Positions 45,201 to 53,691 of a stretch of DNA of 64,000 bases are shown one piece after another; the first letter of the stretch is position 1, and every line of letters starts with the position of its first letter. The DNA is from Sarcomyxa edulis. Taxonomy: Eukaryota > Basidiomycota > Agaricomycetes > Agaricales > Mycenaceae. The stretch is from the NCBI GenBank assembly GCA_009761415.1, contig QUOL01000004.1, positions 620,001 to 684,000 on the forward strand, read 5' to 3'. The notes under the pieces are model-generated. The model was given only the letters and a program-made list of their open reading frames with translations. It did not search any database and was not told the DNA's origin. The position numbers were made by a program, and so were the translations under genes.

Positions 45201-46489
45201 GGTTTGGCTGGGTTGGCGTACGCGACAGAGGAGTAGCCGCAACCTGGAGACTCAATGGAATTGCTGCAGAAGTTCCCTTCTGCGATGCTGATGGAGTCTC
45301 CGGAGGAGGTCTCTTCTGCGATGTTGAGGGTGTTGCAGGGGGAGGTCTGTGTTGTGAAGCTGATGGTGTTGCAGGGGGTCTTCTTTGTGAAGCCGATGGT
45401 GTTGCAGGTGGGACACGCGACTGAGTTCGCGGTTGCGATGGTGGTGGAGGCGACGGTACAAACCGCGCGAGTGAGGCGGAGTAAGCGGGGCCCAGATCCT
45501 CAACATGACCCTTCTGCTGATAAGAAGCAGTGGGACGAGGGGTCGCTTCCTGGTCGGTATCGTCAATGTCCCGTGAGGCTCTCGCTTGTGCAACCATAGC
45601 CGCCGCCCGAGAGAAGTACCGGACCGTAAGACTGGAGCCCGATGCAGAACCGTCCAACGGCAGACGGTCCTTGATGCCTGGGACGAGAGTGGAAGCTGGC
45701 CCCGGAAATACCCTACTCAATCGTAAGTAAGATGAATAGGACAGATAGGTGTCAACGACTTACCCTTGACCAGCAGGATCCTTTCGGCCTGTCGCTCGAC
45801 TCTCGAGGGATTGCCGTCCAGAGATCGACTCCGAGAGCGACGGTACCTCGACATAGAATGATCTATACAATACGTAGTTAGTCAAGTACTAGAATTCAAT
45901 GCAGGAACGAAAAAAAGCTTACTTTGAGGGCACCGTGGACCTTGCACTTGTGCCAACGTCTTGCTTTTTGGTTTTTCCAGCGGTTGAGGCGGATGACATC
46001 GTTGACGCCGTCGAAATGCTGGAATTACTTGGAACTGCAGGACTGGGTGCAGCTGTCACAGGGGCCTTTTGTTTTCCTTTCATAGCAGCCGTTCGTTTCT
46101 ACGAATTATTGTAACTACCAACTCAATAATAATGATGATAATAATAATACTTACAGTCCCAGGAGGCGGACGTCCAACCTTCCGTTTGGTCTTCCTTTCA
46201 GGCTCAGTTGGCATAGATTCATGGCCTGAGGAGCCGGGTTCGTCGTCTGACGAAGCAGGCTCGTGGTCCGAAGACGATGGCAGCGCTTCGTGGGTAGGCT
46301 GTGATTTCTTCTTCCCTTTAGCCGCCCGCTTTCCTCGATTCCCCTTCGCAAGAACATCGTTAATAAGAAGGCGGGTGCTGCATATACAATATTGCTTACC
46401 TGGTTTTCCGCAGAAGGCTGCGATTGCGGAGCGTCTTGCACAAGACGCGTCGCGGAACGCGTTACACGACTCTGAGTTGGAGGGGCCAT
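42207..46489 (-). CDS. Gene A of the giant element (5' and middle exons): AT-hook, low-complexity protein
   Basis: Phase-consistent exons: 46489-46400, 46343-46155, 46098-45923, 45862-45764, 45712-43995, 43939-43740, then from 43676 onward, ending at the gypsy insertion and completed at 24605-24386. The total is roughly 1,250-1,300 residues. The N-terminus MAPPTQSRVTRSAT is followed by an AT-hook-like KRKVGRPPPGTKR. A Pro/Ser repeat PPATPSASQxR occurs about five times (45250-45430), then acidic stretches (KGNEEEDGEDDE). The conserved-looking core is GPFSKKELAQIDALGSQVDE...SRAGNLWNLYERFFALDHP and VALRQWNQAASAAYTKYM. The C-terminal third is Pro/Gln/His/Ser rich. It is divergent to gene B, and hairpin-triplet repeats lie in its upstream region. 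A nuclear DNA-binding role is inferred from the AT-hook and basic tracts; the family is unknown to me. Confidence 0.75.
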
Positions 46490-46568
46490 AGACAAAATCG
46501 AGCACTGCGTGAGAACGAACCGTCAGAAAATTCAGACACGACAGAATGAGGAATGGGTGGTGATCCAA

Positions 46569-46673
46569 CCCCGAAACAGACGAAGGAGTCAATGTATCGG
46601 GGACCACGATGGACAGCAGAGTCAACATCGTGGTCAGCGAGGAAGTGGACGAAGGAGTCAACTCTCCCTTGCT
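46569..46673 (-). repeat. Triple-hairpin repeat, copy F1
   Basis: Plus-strand order: CCCCGAAACA/TGTATCGGGG (46569-46602), ACCACGATG/CATCGTGGT (46603-46634, perfect), and an imperfect AGCGAGG/CCCTTGCT stem (46636-46673). Each encloses GAC..(A/G)GAGTCAA. Sense orientation (TTGACTC loops) is minus, toward gene A. Confidence 0.8.
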
Positions 46674-47009
46674 TGGATATACCGCCGAGAAAATATGCTA
46701 CCATGACATGAGGAAATTGACTTACAAGGCACTGGAATACCGTGAACAGTACAGCAAAGCTGAGGAGGCAGAAAAGCTGCGTGAAATATATTAGTTGTCA
46801 TGCCACGGTCCAAAAGAACAATATCGAACTAACCTGTTGGCGTCAACAACAAATCCTGACAATGAGCGGGGGTGGGTAAGGGTGTGTGTGGAAGTAATCG
46901 GAATGGGAGAAAATTTTGGAGCGAGTATGTATTGAGGGGAGCCTGAATTGATACACATCAGCAAGTTGAACCAAGAAGATAGTCAAAGCAACGAAGGGTG
47001 GTGATCCAA

Positions 47010-47114
47010 TCCCAAGACAGACAATGGAGTCAATGTCTTGGGAACCACGACGGACAGCAGAGTCAACGTCGCGGTGATTGAGGGAGTGGACAGAAGAGTC
47101 AACTCTCCCTCAAT
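47010..47114 (-). repeat. Triple-hairpin repeat, copy F2
   Basis: TCCCAAGACA/TGTCTTGGGA (47010-47043, perfect 10 bp), ACCACGACG/CGTCGCGGT (47044-47075, one mismatch), ATTGAGGGAG/CTCCCTCAAT (47077-47114, perfect 10 bp). Loops GACAATGGAGTCAA, GACAGCAGAGTCAA and the 18-nt TGGACAGAAGAGTCAACT. Confidence 0.85.
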
Positions 47115-47204
47115 TGGATAGACCACGGAAGAAAAAAGTGGGGGAAGACGACGAGAACAGCGCGAAGGAAAAAAACAATTACCTGGCGACTTTATTTTGA
47201 GAGC

Positions 47205-47345
47205 GAGCGAATGAGTGCGAGAGCGAGGGGGAGAGCGAGGGCGAGGGTGAGAGCGAGAGCGAGAGCGAGGGGGAGAGCGAGAGCGAGAGCGAGGGTGAGA
47301 GCGTGGGCGAGGGCGAGAGCAAGAGCGAGAGAGAGAGAGACGGAG
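47205..47345 (-). repeat. GAGCGA/GAGGGC purine-rich microsatellite
   Basis: Long run of GAGAGCGAGAGCGAGGG-type hexamers, ending in (GA)n. It is open in several frames only because of its composition. Confidence 0.9.
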
Positions 47346-47439
47346 GGAAAGAGAGAGCAAGGGAGAAAAACGATGAGAAGAAACAATGGAAAAAAAAAGA
47401 GCCCGCAGGCAGTTTGTTTGTTTGTTTGGTCACGTGCTT

Positions 47440-48170
47440 GAGTTAGTCACGAGAAGCCAGACGCGTCCTTGTGCAGTGACGCGTCCGTCTGTAATAGAGT
47501 ATCCTGATGTAGATAAGAAGGTTAAAATATAAGCTAAGAATGAGTTGTACAAATTACTTACTAGCTACTGTTTTGTTGCATTAGTATCAATGTTCCGATT
47601 CAATTCAGCTCCATATTGTTCGAAGGATCGAGGCACAATACTGAAAAAGGTGAGATACACGCATATGTTGCTTGAATATCTTGACAGGTCCGTGCAATGG
47701 AAGATAAAATCAGGAAAAGCTGTAGAATTTGGGTGCGGCGAGACGTATACAGACTCCGTAAGTCCAAACGTCAAACTCCAATGAACCTACGAGGAAAAGC
47801 AAAAGCGTGCAGACAACCTACACATCGAGATCGCTGCAAAAACAAGCGCATAGAAAGGTGACTATCTAAAGATCCCAGCACTTCAAGGAAGCACTGGTAT
47901 TCTAGCACAGAGTGAACGAGTGCATGAGCGATATTGATACCATGGGATTCTGGAAGAGGAGTTTGCTTGCAAATATCATGCGACCGTGGTCAGTCTTTGG
48001 ACAAGCTGAAATTGTGTGATGTTAGGTCAGAAGGGAGAATCAATGCAGTAAAATATATACCTTGAAATGATGTTACGATCAATGGTAGCAAAGCAAACTA
48101 TCTAGAACGTTGGAGCGAGATCGAACACAAGAACCTGCAAGGTGAACGGAGTTAGTGGTAGTCGAGGTCA
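47440..48170. other. Intergenic DNA between genes A and B, nothing identified
   Basis: No supported gene. Short frames only. Confidence 0.45.
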
Positions 48171-48187
48171 TACAGTGTCTGAAACAA

Positions 48188-48252
48188 CGGTGATACAACC
48201 CCACAACAGACATAAGAGGCGATATCTTGGGGCACCGACAGAAGATGGACCA
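48188..48252 (-). repeat. Decayed triple-hairpin repeat
   Basis: GGTGATACAACCCC, ACAGACATAAGAG and TATCTTGGGGCACCGACAG keep the order of the other copies, but stems are broken and the third hairpin is missing. A neutral-decay comparison for the intact copies. Confidence 0.6.
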
Positions 48253-48716
48253 GAGAAGGAAAACATAGAGAGGCAAAATAAATTCGAACCAGAAATGACT
48301 CACAAGGAATTAGACTCTCGGAGAAACACAGAGCAAAAAACAAGCAACATTGCGAGTTTGACTCTGCGCTAGCGTTAGTATCCGTGGAGCTAGGCATTGA
48401 GTTACCACGTACGATTCAACCTGGTTCTGCAGGGAGACTGACACAGCTGAAAGACAACAAGATCGAGGACGTGCGCAAGAACGAGATTGAGAGCGAGAAC
48501 ACAAGAGAGTAAGGAAATCAAGGCTGTAATGATGATCAATGTCAGCATATATTGAGCTACAAGACAACAAGATTGAGAACGTACAAAGGGTTTGAAACAA
48601 GAGTGAGACAAAGAACACGACAGAGTGAGCAACAAAGACTCGGAATCTATATTATAGTGATGATTGTTAGATGCTGAACTTCAGATAGTTTGAAAAAAGA
48701 TGAGTGGGTGATCCAA

Positions 48717-48821
48717 CCCCAAGACAGACAACGGAGTCAATGTCTTGGAGGCTACAACGGACAATGGAGTCAACGTTGTAGCGATCGAGGGAGTGGACAG
48801 AAGAGTCAACTCTCCCTCGAT
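48717..48821 (-). repeat. Triple-hairpin repeat, copy F3
   Basis: CCAAGACA/TGTCTTGG (48719-48748), GCTACAACG/CGTTGTAGC (48751-48782, perfect 9 bp), ATCGAGGGAG/CTCCCTCGAT (48784-48821, perfect 10 bp). Middle and third stems differ from F2 by paired changes that keep the helix. Confidence 0.87.
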
Positions 48822-49277
48822 AGGATAGACCACGAGAGGGGGGAGAAGGAGAGAAAAGACAAGATAAATTTACTTACCTGTGCTTCAGACATAAATACTA
48901 ATCGACTTGAGAACGGCGACAATGAAGACGGCGACGAGAGAGGGCGACGACGACCACAGAAGGTGATGGTGATGGTGATGAAGAAAAAAGATGAAGTGGC
49001 GTTACGGCGGTTCGAAGTTCAAACTTCAAACTTCGAACGCATGCCTAATTGGGTTGGAAATGTTGACACGGCCTAGTTAATAGTTTCTGGGACATTTGAG
49101 CCAGAGTGTAAACCCAAGAAATAAAATGAGTATTATTCCTGAATTTAATGAAGAGAACATACCTGTGTTTGTGTTGTTGGTGTTGTTGAGGACGCGACAC
49201 TTGGTGCAAGATTGACAGGACGCGACCAGTCATGTGCCGGCAAGTTCTGACTCCGCTTTGACTCCGCTTCGGAGCTC

Positions 49278-49484
49278 TTGTTTGTGTCGCCAAGTCCCTC
49301 CCACGTCTTTATCACCACCACCACCACCACCATCACCACCATCACCATTGATCCCTCTATCCTCCTCACCTCCCTCATCGTCGTCCCTCTTGCCGTCCTC
49401 TTTGTCCTTATTCTCGCTGCCACTCTTTACGTCGTTCTCGTCACGTTGGGTTTCACTACTCTGCCGGTTATCTTGACATTGTAA
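49278..49484 (+). other. Possible 5' exon encoding a hydrophobic segment
   Basis: A 68-codon plus-strand frame with Thr repeats, then about 35 hydrophobic residues (SLIVVPLAVLFVLILAATLY). It stops just before a GTATGT donor-like site at 49492. It may be an upstream ORF, a leader exon of gene B, or chance. I cannot connect it in phase to the supported gene B exons. Confidence 0.3.
49313..49350 (+). repeat. CAC/CAT trinucleotide microsatellite
   Basis: (CAC)n interrupted by CAT, upstream of the gene B 5' region. Confidence 0.9.
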
Positions 49485-49550
49485 AAAGGTATGTCTTTTT
49501 TTTCTTGTCTTTTTTTCTCTTTCCCCTCCCTTTCGTCGCTAGTTCATCCA

Positions 49551-49655
49551 AGCCAGGAGGAGTTGACTCTGCTGTCCACCTCCTGGCTTACCACAAAGTT
49601 GACTCTACTGTCCATTGTGGTCCCTGAGACATTGACTCCTTCGTCTGTCTCGGGG
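49551..49655 (+). repeat. Triple-hairpin repeat, copy R1
   Basis: AGCCAGGAGG/CCTCCTGGCT (49551-49588, perfect), ACCACAA/TTGTGGT (49590-49621), CCCTGAGACA/TGTCTCGGGG (49622-49655, one T-G pair). Loops AGTTGACTCTGCTGTCCA, AGTTGACTCTACTGTCCA and TTGACTCCTTCGTC. Confidence 0.88.
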
Positions 49656-49852
49656 TTGGATCACCAGCTGATTTCTCCAATTTCTTCTCCCTCCGTTTGA
49701 CACATACTGACATACTCTACGTTGCAGTCCATTTCTCTCCATCTTGCTGTGCCTTTATATCACGCTCTCGCTTTTCCTTGGTCTTGCTGCTGTCAGTTCT
49801 TCCGGTAAGTCGTTGTTCATTTTTCGTTTCCCTTTCCCCTCTGGTGTATCCA

Positions 49853-49957
49853 AGCCAGGAGGAGTTGACTCTGCTGTCCACCTCCTGGCTCACTACGACG
49901 TTGACTCTGCTGTCCGTCGTAGTCCCCGAGACATTGACTCCTTCGTCTGTCTTGGGG
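49853..49957 (+). repeat. Triple-hairpin repeat, copy R2
   Basis: AGCCAGGAGG/CCTCCTGGCT (49853-49890), ACTACGACG/CGTCGTAGT (49892-49923, perfect 9 bp), CCCCGAGACA/TGTCTTGGGG (49924-49957, one G-T). The middle stem differs from R3 at two positions on each arm, both compensated. Confidence 0.9.
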
Positions 49958-50154
49958 TTGGATCACCAGCTCATTTCTCGAATTTTTTATTCGGTTCGAA
50001 GGATACTGACTTACCGTACATTGCAGTCGCTTTCTCTCCATTTTGCTCTGCCTTTATATCTCTCGCTCTCGCTTCTGCTCGGTCTTGCTGCTTTTAGTTC
50101 TTCCTCGTAAGTCGTTGTCCGTTCTTTGTTTCTCTTTTCTCTCTGGTTTATCCA

Positions 50155-50259
50155 AGGCAGGAGGAGTTGACTCTGCTGTCCACCTCCTGGCTCACCACAA
50201 CGTTGACTCTGCTGTCCGTTGTGGTTCCCAAGACATTGACTCTTTTGTCTGTCTCGGGG
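50155..50259 (+). repeat. Triple-hairpin repeat, copy R3
   Basis: AGGCAGGAGG/CCTCCTGGCT (one mismatch, 50155-50192), ACCACAACG/CGTTGTGGT (50194-50225, perfect), TCCCAAGACA/TGTCTCGGGG (50226-50259, one mismatch). Followed, as in the others, by GGATCnCC. Confidence 0.88.
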
Positions 50260-50371
50260 CTGGATCGCCAAGGTTGTCTTGATTATTTGACTTTGAATTT
50301 TTCTAACGGTGCAATCTGTTCCGTAGTTGGTCTTTCTCTCCCGTCACAACTCCTTCTCGCATATAATACAG

Positions 50372-53285
50372 TCGCAGAACTGGTACAACCCGCAACGGCC
50401 CACGTTCCCGCGTTTTCATCGGCCGGACGAGAAACGTAAGTTGCAACTTTGTCCACTTGGAATTGACTAAATCCAAACAACTCTTTATTCAGGCCATTAC
50501 AATGCGCTTGACGCCAGAGTGCTTGCGATCAGTCCTTGGCTCTCTGACCCTGTACTCCCTAATTCGATTGTCCGGGAATGGCACATCATCACATCGCCCA
50601 ACGCCGAGACAGTTCCCCGTGTTTTTTACGGCCCTGCAATTCTTCAGGCTCGAGCGGACGGTCGCTTTGCGCAGTACGAGTTCTCTCGGTGGCCACAATG
50701 GTGGACCAGAACATACCAACATACATGCGTTCTCCCTTACCCCACGAAGGATCCCAAAAATCCCCTCTTTATGGCTTACTGGACTCCTACCGTTGATGAT
50801 CTTCATCTCGATCTCAACAATGCATTTCGCATGACCATTGGTGTTCTGAGAAAATCGAGGCTAGAGCAGCTAAAGCCTTTGTACGAGGAGGCTTGTAAGA
50901 AGTTTGATGAGTGGCATTGTCACCAAAACCCAAATATCAGCTACCTCTACCATCCGCACAACGCCATTCGTTTTCTCTGGACACAACTGATGTACGCCCC
51001 GATGACTCCCGCCGAGCTCGTTCTGCAGATTGCAGAGTTTCAAAGATTGTACCTAGATATCGTCTCCTTCGTTAGATTTTACACCGTCTATATCCCCAGG
51101 TTGAAGGACCAATTTGACGAAACGGACTGTCCACCCGCTGAGGCCGACTTGTTGGGTTGTATCACGAGCGATCCGTATGTTGTCGCCAACATGATGAAGA
51201 TGCGCATTCCCGTGTGGCTCTCACGCCGGAAGCACGAGTTACCTCCCCGCATGAACATCAACAAAGTCGTTGACGAGCTTGCTCCCGTCGACATCGTAGG
51301 CGTTCACTTCCGCGATGAGGCTGGAAAATCAGCGCCCTTTGACATTGTCTACTTTGGTGATGCCACAGAGAGTCTTGGTCGAGCAATCCGCCGAAACGGC
51401 CGAAAATATCCTGGCCTTAGTCTGCGCGATGACGAGCCTGCACCCGCTCGGATGATCCCAGTCGGTCAGAGTATTCGCGAAGCTCCAACCCGGCTTGATG
51501 GTGACCCATTACATTGGGACTCCTTCACCTACGAACTATGGAGCGGAGAAGCCAGGCCAAATCGAGGTATTTATTGCCAATTTGAATGCTATCTACGTGA
51601 AACTGACTTGTTGCGGTTGTCTTGGTAGCACCTCCTCAACCTTTGACATTCTCTGCTGAGCCCCCGACTTGTGCTCCTGTGAGGCTGGCTGGATCGAATC
51701 CTGCCGTGGATGTTGACGCGCCTAGCATCAATCCAGGCAACGAAGATGACTTAGATGTTCGTCCTTCTAAGTCTGGCTCACGCCGCCAAGCACCTTCGCG
51801 AGCTATGTCAAAGTCAACGTCGAAGTCAACGTCAACGTCAACGTCGAAGTCGAGCACCTCTATTTCCAAGTCCTTCACAGTGTCTCAGCCTCCTCCAGGC
51901 ACAACGTCGGCTTTCACGGGCAGATCCTCCTCCACCGTCTCTAAAACTACATCCCATTCTGTTGCCGTCTCCCAATCTGGAGACACAACGTCTACTCCCA
52001 CGCGCGATATCGTTTCGACCGATTCCATTGAGGAGTCCCCTTCGAAGCCTCCAAAGAAGAAAAGGAAAACAAACAAAGGAAAGGGGAAGGCTCATGAACA
52101 TCCTGGTCGGAACAAATTCCAGGAAATAGTGGGAAAAACGATGCCCCCTGCCATTCCTGCTTGGGCTTTGGGGCTCTCAAAGGTGAACACGACAAATCGT
52201 CCAAGCGTCGAGACCACCAAACAGATGCCGACAACGGGATATCTCTTCCCCGAGCACGGTTTGTTCATTTCGACCAAAAATCGACTTCGCTACTTCATCA
52301 ATTGGATTGCAGCACGTAGCGCGGTTTTACTCTCGATGTGGGCTGTGAACTTTGTTCCTCGAGCAGTCTGCAACCAGGATTGGAGGGCTTTCTTAGGCCG
52401 CTTTTTGCATCTTGCACCCCAATCAGCGGTTGCTCCTGTTTTGCGACGTCTCAGGGATGATTCTAGCCTGCTGCCTGACGAAGATGAAGAAGGCGATGAA
52501 GCTGACGAAGGCTACGGAGCAGACAACGAAGAAGTCGACAAATCTGACCATGCCGATGAAGCAGATGAAGCTAACGTGTCTGGCGACAAGAATGCTGTGC
52601 TTCCCCCTCCCCCTCCCCCTCCCACCACCCGCCGCAAGACACACAACGCCGCGCGCGTCGCTCGTGTCCATGACCTGTTCGGTCAACAAACCACCGTCCC
52701 CCCGCAAGTCGCTTGGAACGGCACTGTCTTTGAAACCTACGATGAGGCCGCCATGGACGAGGCTCTGACTCCCGAGATCGAGTCCGAGATTCTTTGGGAG
52801 TTGTGCGAGTTGAACTTCCGATTCGAACTGCTCGCTTTGGATCGTCATCTTAGGCCGGACTTGTGGGTAGAAGACAACGCCGGGACACGCAACGAAGCCA
52901 TCCAAGACGTCTTTTTCGGAGATACCGGGTACATGGTAGAAATGCCAGATAGGAACCGAGGACTCGCTGCTGTCCACTTTGCTGAGAAGGCCCCCTTCCT
53001 CCATTGTCTCCGACTCGTCATGTCGGACTGGCCCATGTCGCATGGTACGCGCCGTCTCTTCAATGGGGTCCGTCTCCCTTCGTTTGCGGAGATGTCCAGG
53101 ACAAACTGTTCGAAGAAAATCAGCGACGTCGAAAAGATGTTGGCACAGACATATTGCCAGATCTTCTACAACACGTTTGGTCGCGCTGCAGTCTGCCCTC
53201 GCCAGATCCCGTCTCACTTGGCTTGCTCGCCCGCGACTTAGCTGGACATTTAGATCGAACTGACATTTGTATACGTACATACTAA
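50372..53285 (+). CDS. Gene B of the giant element, unknown basidiomycete family, about 915 aa supported
   Basis: Exons 50372-50435, 50493-51566, 51629-53044 and 53092-53285 join in phase (GT-AG introns) and stop at TAA. Earlier exons are likely but unresolved, so the true start is unknown. The N-terminal region reads NWYNPQRPTFPRFHRPDEK and HYNALDARVLAISPWLSD. It is followed by FLWTQLMYAPMTPAELVLQI and TSDPYVVANMMKMRIPVWL, a pattern I have seen in uncharacterised Agaricomycete proteins. A (KSTSTS)n Ser-rich linker and a basic PPKKKRKTNKGKGK (probable nuclear signal) divide the protein. The second half has an acidic stretch (DEDEEGDEADEGYG), then ILWELCELNFRFELLALDRHL and an Arg-rich tail. 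No enzyme motif is evident. It lies between gene A and the transposase, in the same direction as the latter. Confidence 0.78.
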
Positions 53286-53295
53286 CCGTAGTCAC

Positions 53296-53336
53296 TAAGC
53301 ATGCACAATTCCATACACGAATATTGTGCATGCTTA
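53296..53336. terminator. 14-bp perfect inverted repeat just after gene B
   Basis: TAAGCATGCACAAT (53296-53309) and ATTGTGCATGCTTA (53323-53336) with a 13-nt loop, 11 bp after the gene B stop. It could be a 3'-end RNA hairpin or a DNA site between genes B and KDZ. The fungal terminator role is only a guess. Confidence 0.5.
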
Positions 53337-53691
53337 AAGTACATACATATCTAGTAGTATCTTGCAGTGTCCTTTCGGGGGGTCAGGCCTGGCGTCGTTT
53401 TTTTTCTTCTTTACACATACGCATATTTTTCGGATAGTATTGTCTCGTCGTCGATCTACAGATCGGCGACATATCTTGATCAGTGTCAATTTGGATTGAC
53501 CATAATCTGTCTTAGGTGTGCTGTTGACTTATCAGTCAATAGCATGCCTTGTAATAATAGAATGGACATCACATGGTGATAGTTCAAAATAAGATCATGC
53601 ACTTCTCATGATAAGAAATAAATACTAAGGTGTGCTGGCAACAACAGGTTCCTTTCCCCCCTTTCTTTCTCCCCCACTCCTGTGCTATAAG
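53337..53691 (+). other. Presumed promoter region of the KDZ transposase
   Basis: 355 bp without a gene. It contains a T8 run at 53399-53406 and TGTCTTAGGTGTGCTGTTGACT at about 53509, with no clear TATA box. Named by position only. Confidence 0.4.

Larger units (their letters stand above)
49500..50300 (+). repeat. 302-bp tandem duplication of an exon-intron unit (about 2.7 copies)
   Basis: The hairpin triplets start at 49551, 49853 and 50155, exactly 302 bp apart. Each unit also repeats an acceptor-like TTGCAG, a C/T-rich exon-like block (TTTATATC...CTCGCT...TCTTGCTGCT) and a GTAAGTCGTTG donor at 49805 and 50107. The duplication is not a multiple of three. Confidence 0.85.

Noticed and set aside
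47205..47441. Arg/Ala-rich and Leu/Ser-rich frames of 60-125 codons
   Set aside because: Open in several phases on both strands only because of the GAGCGA microsatellite.
50372..53285. TET/JBP dioxygenase, because such genes are known to travel with KDZ transposons
   Set aside because: Neither gene A nor gene B shows the HxD...H iron-binding pattern or other dioxygenase motifs.
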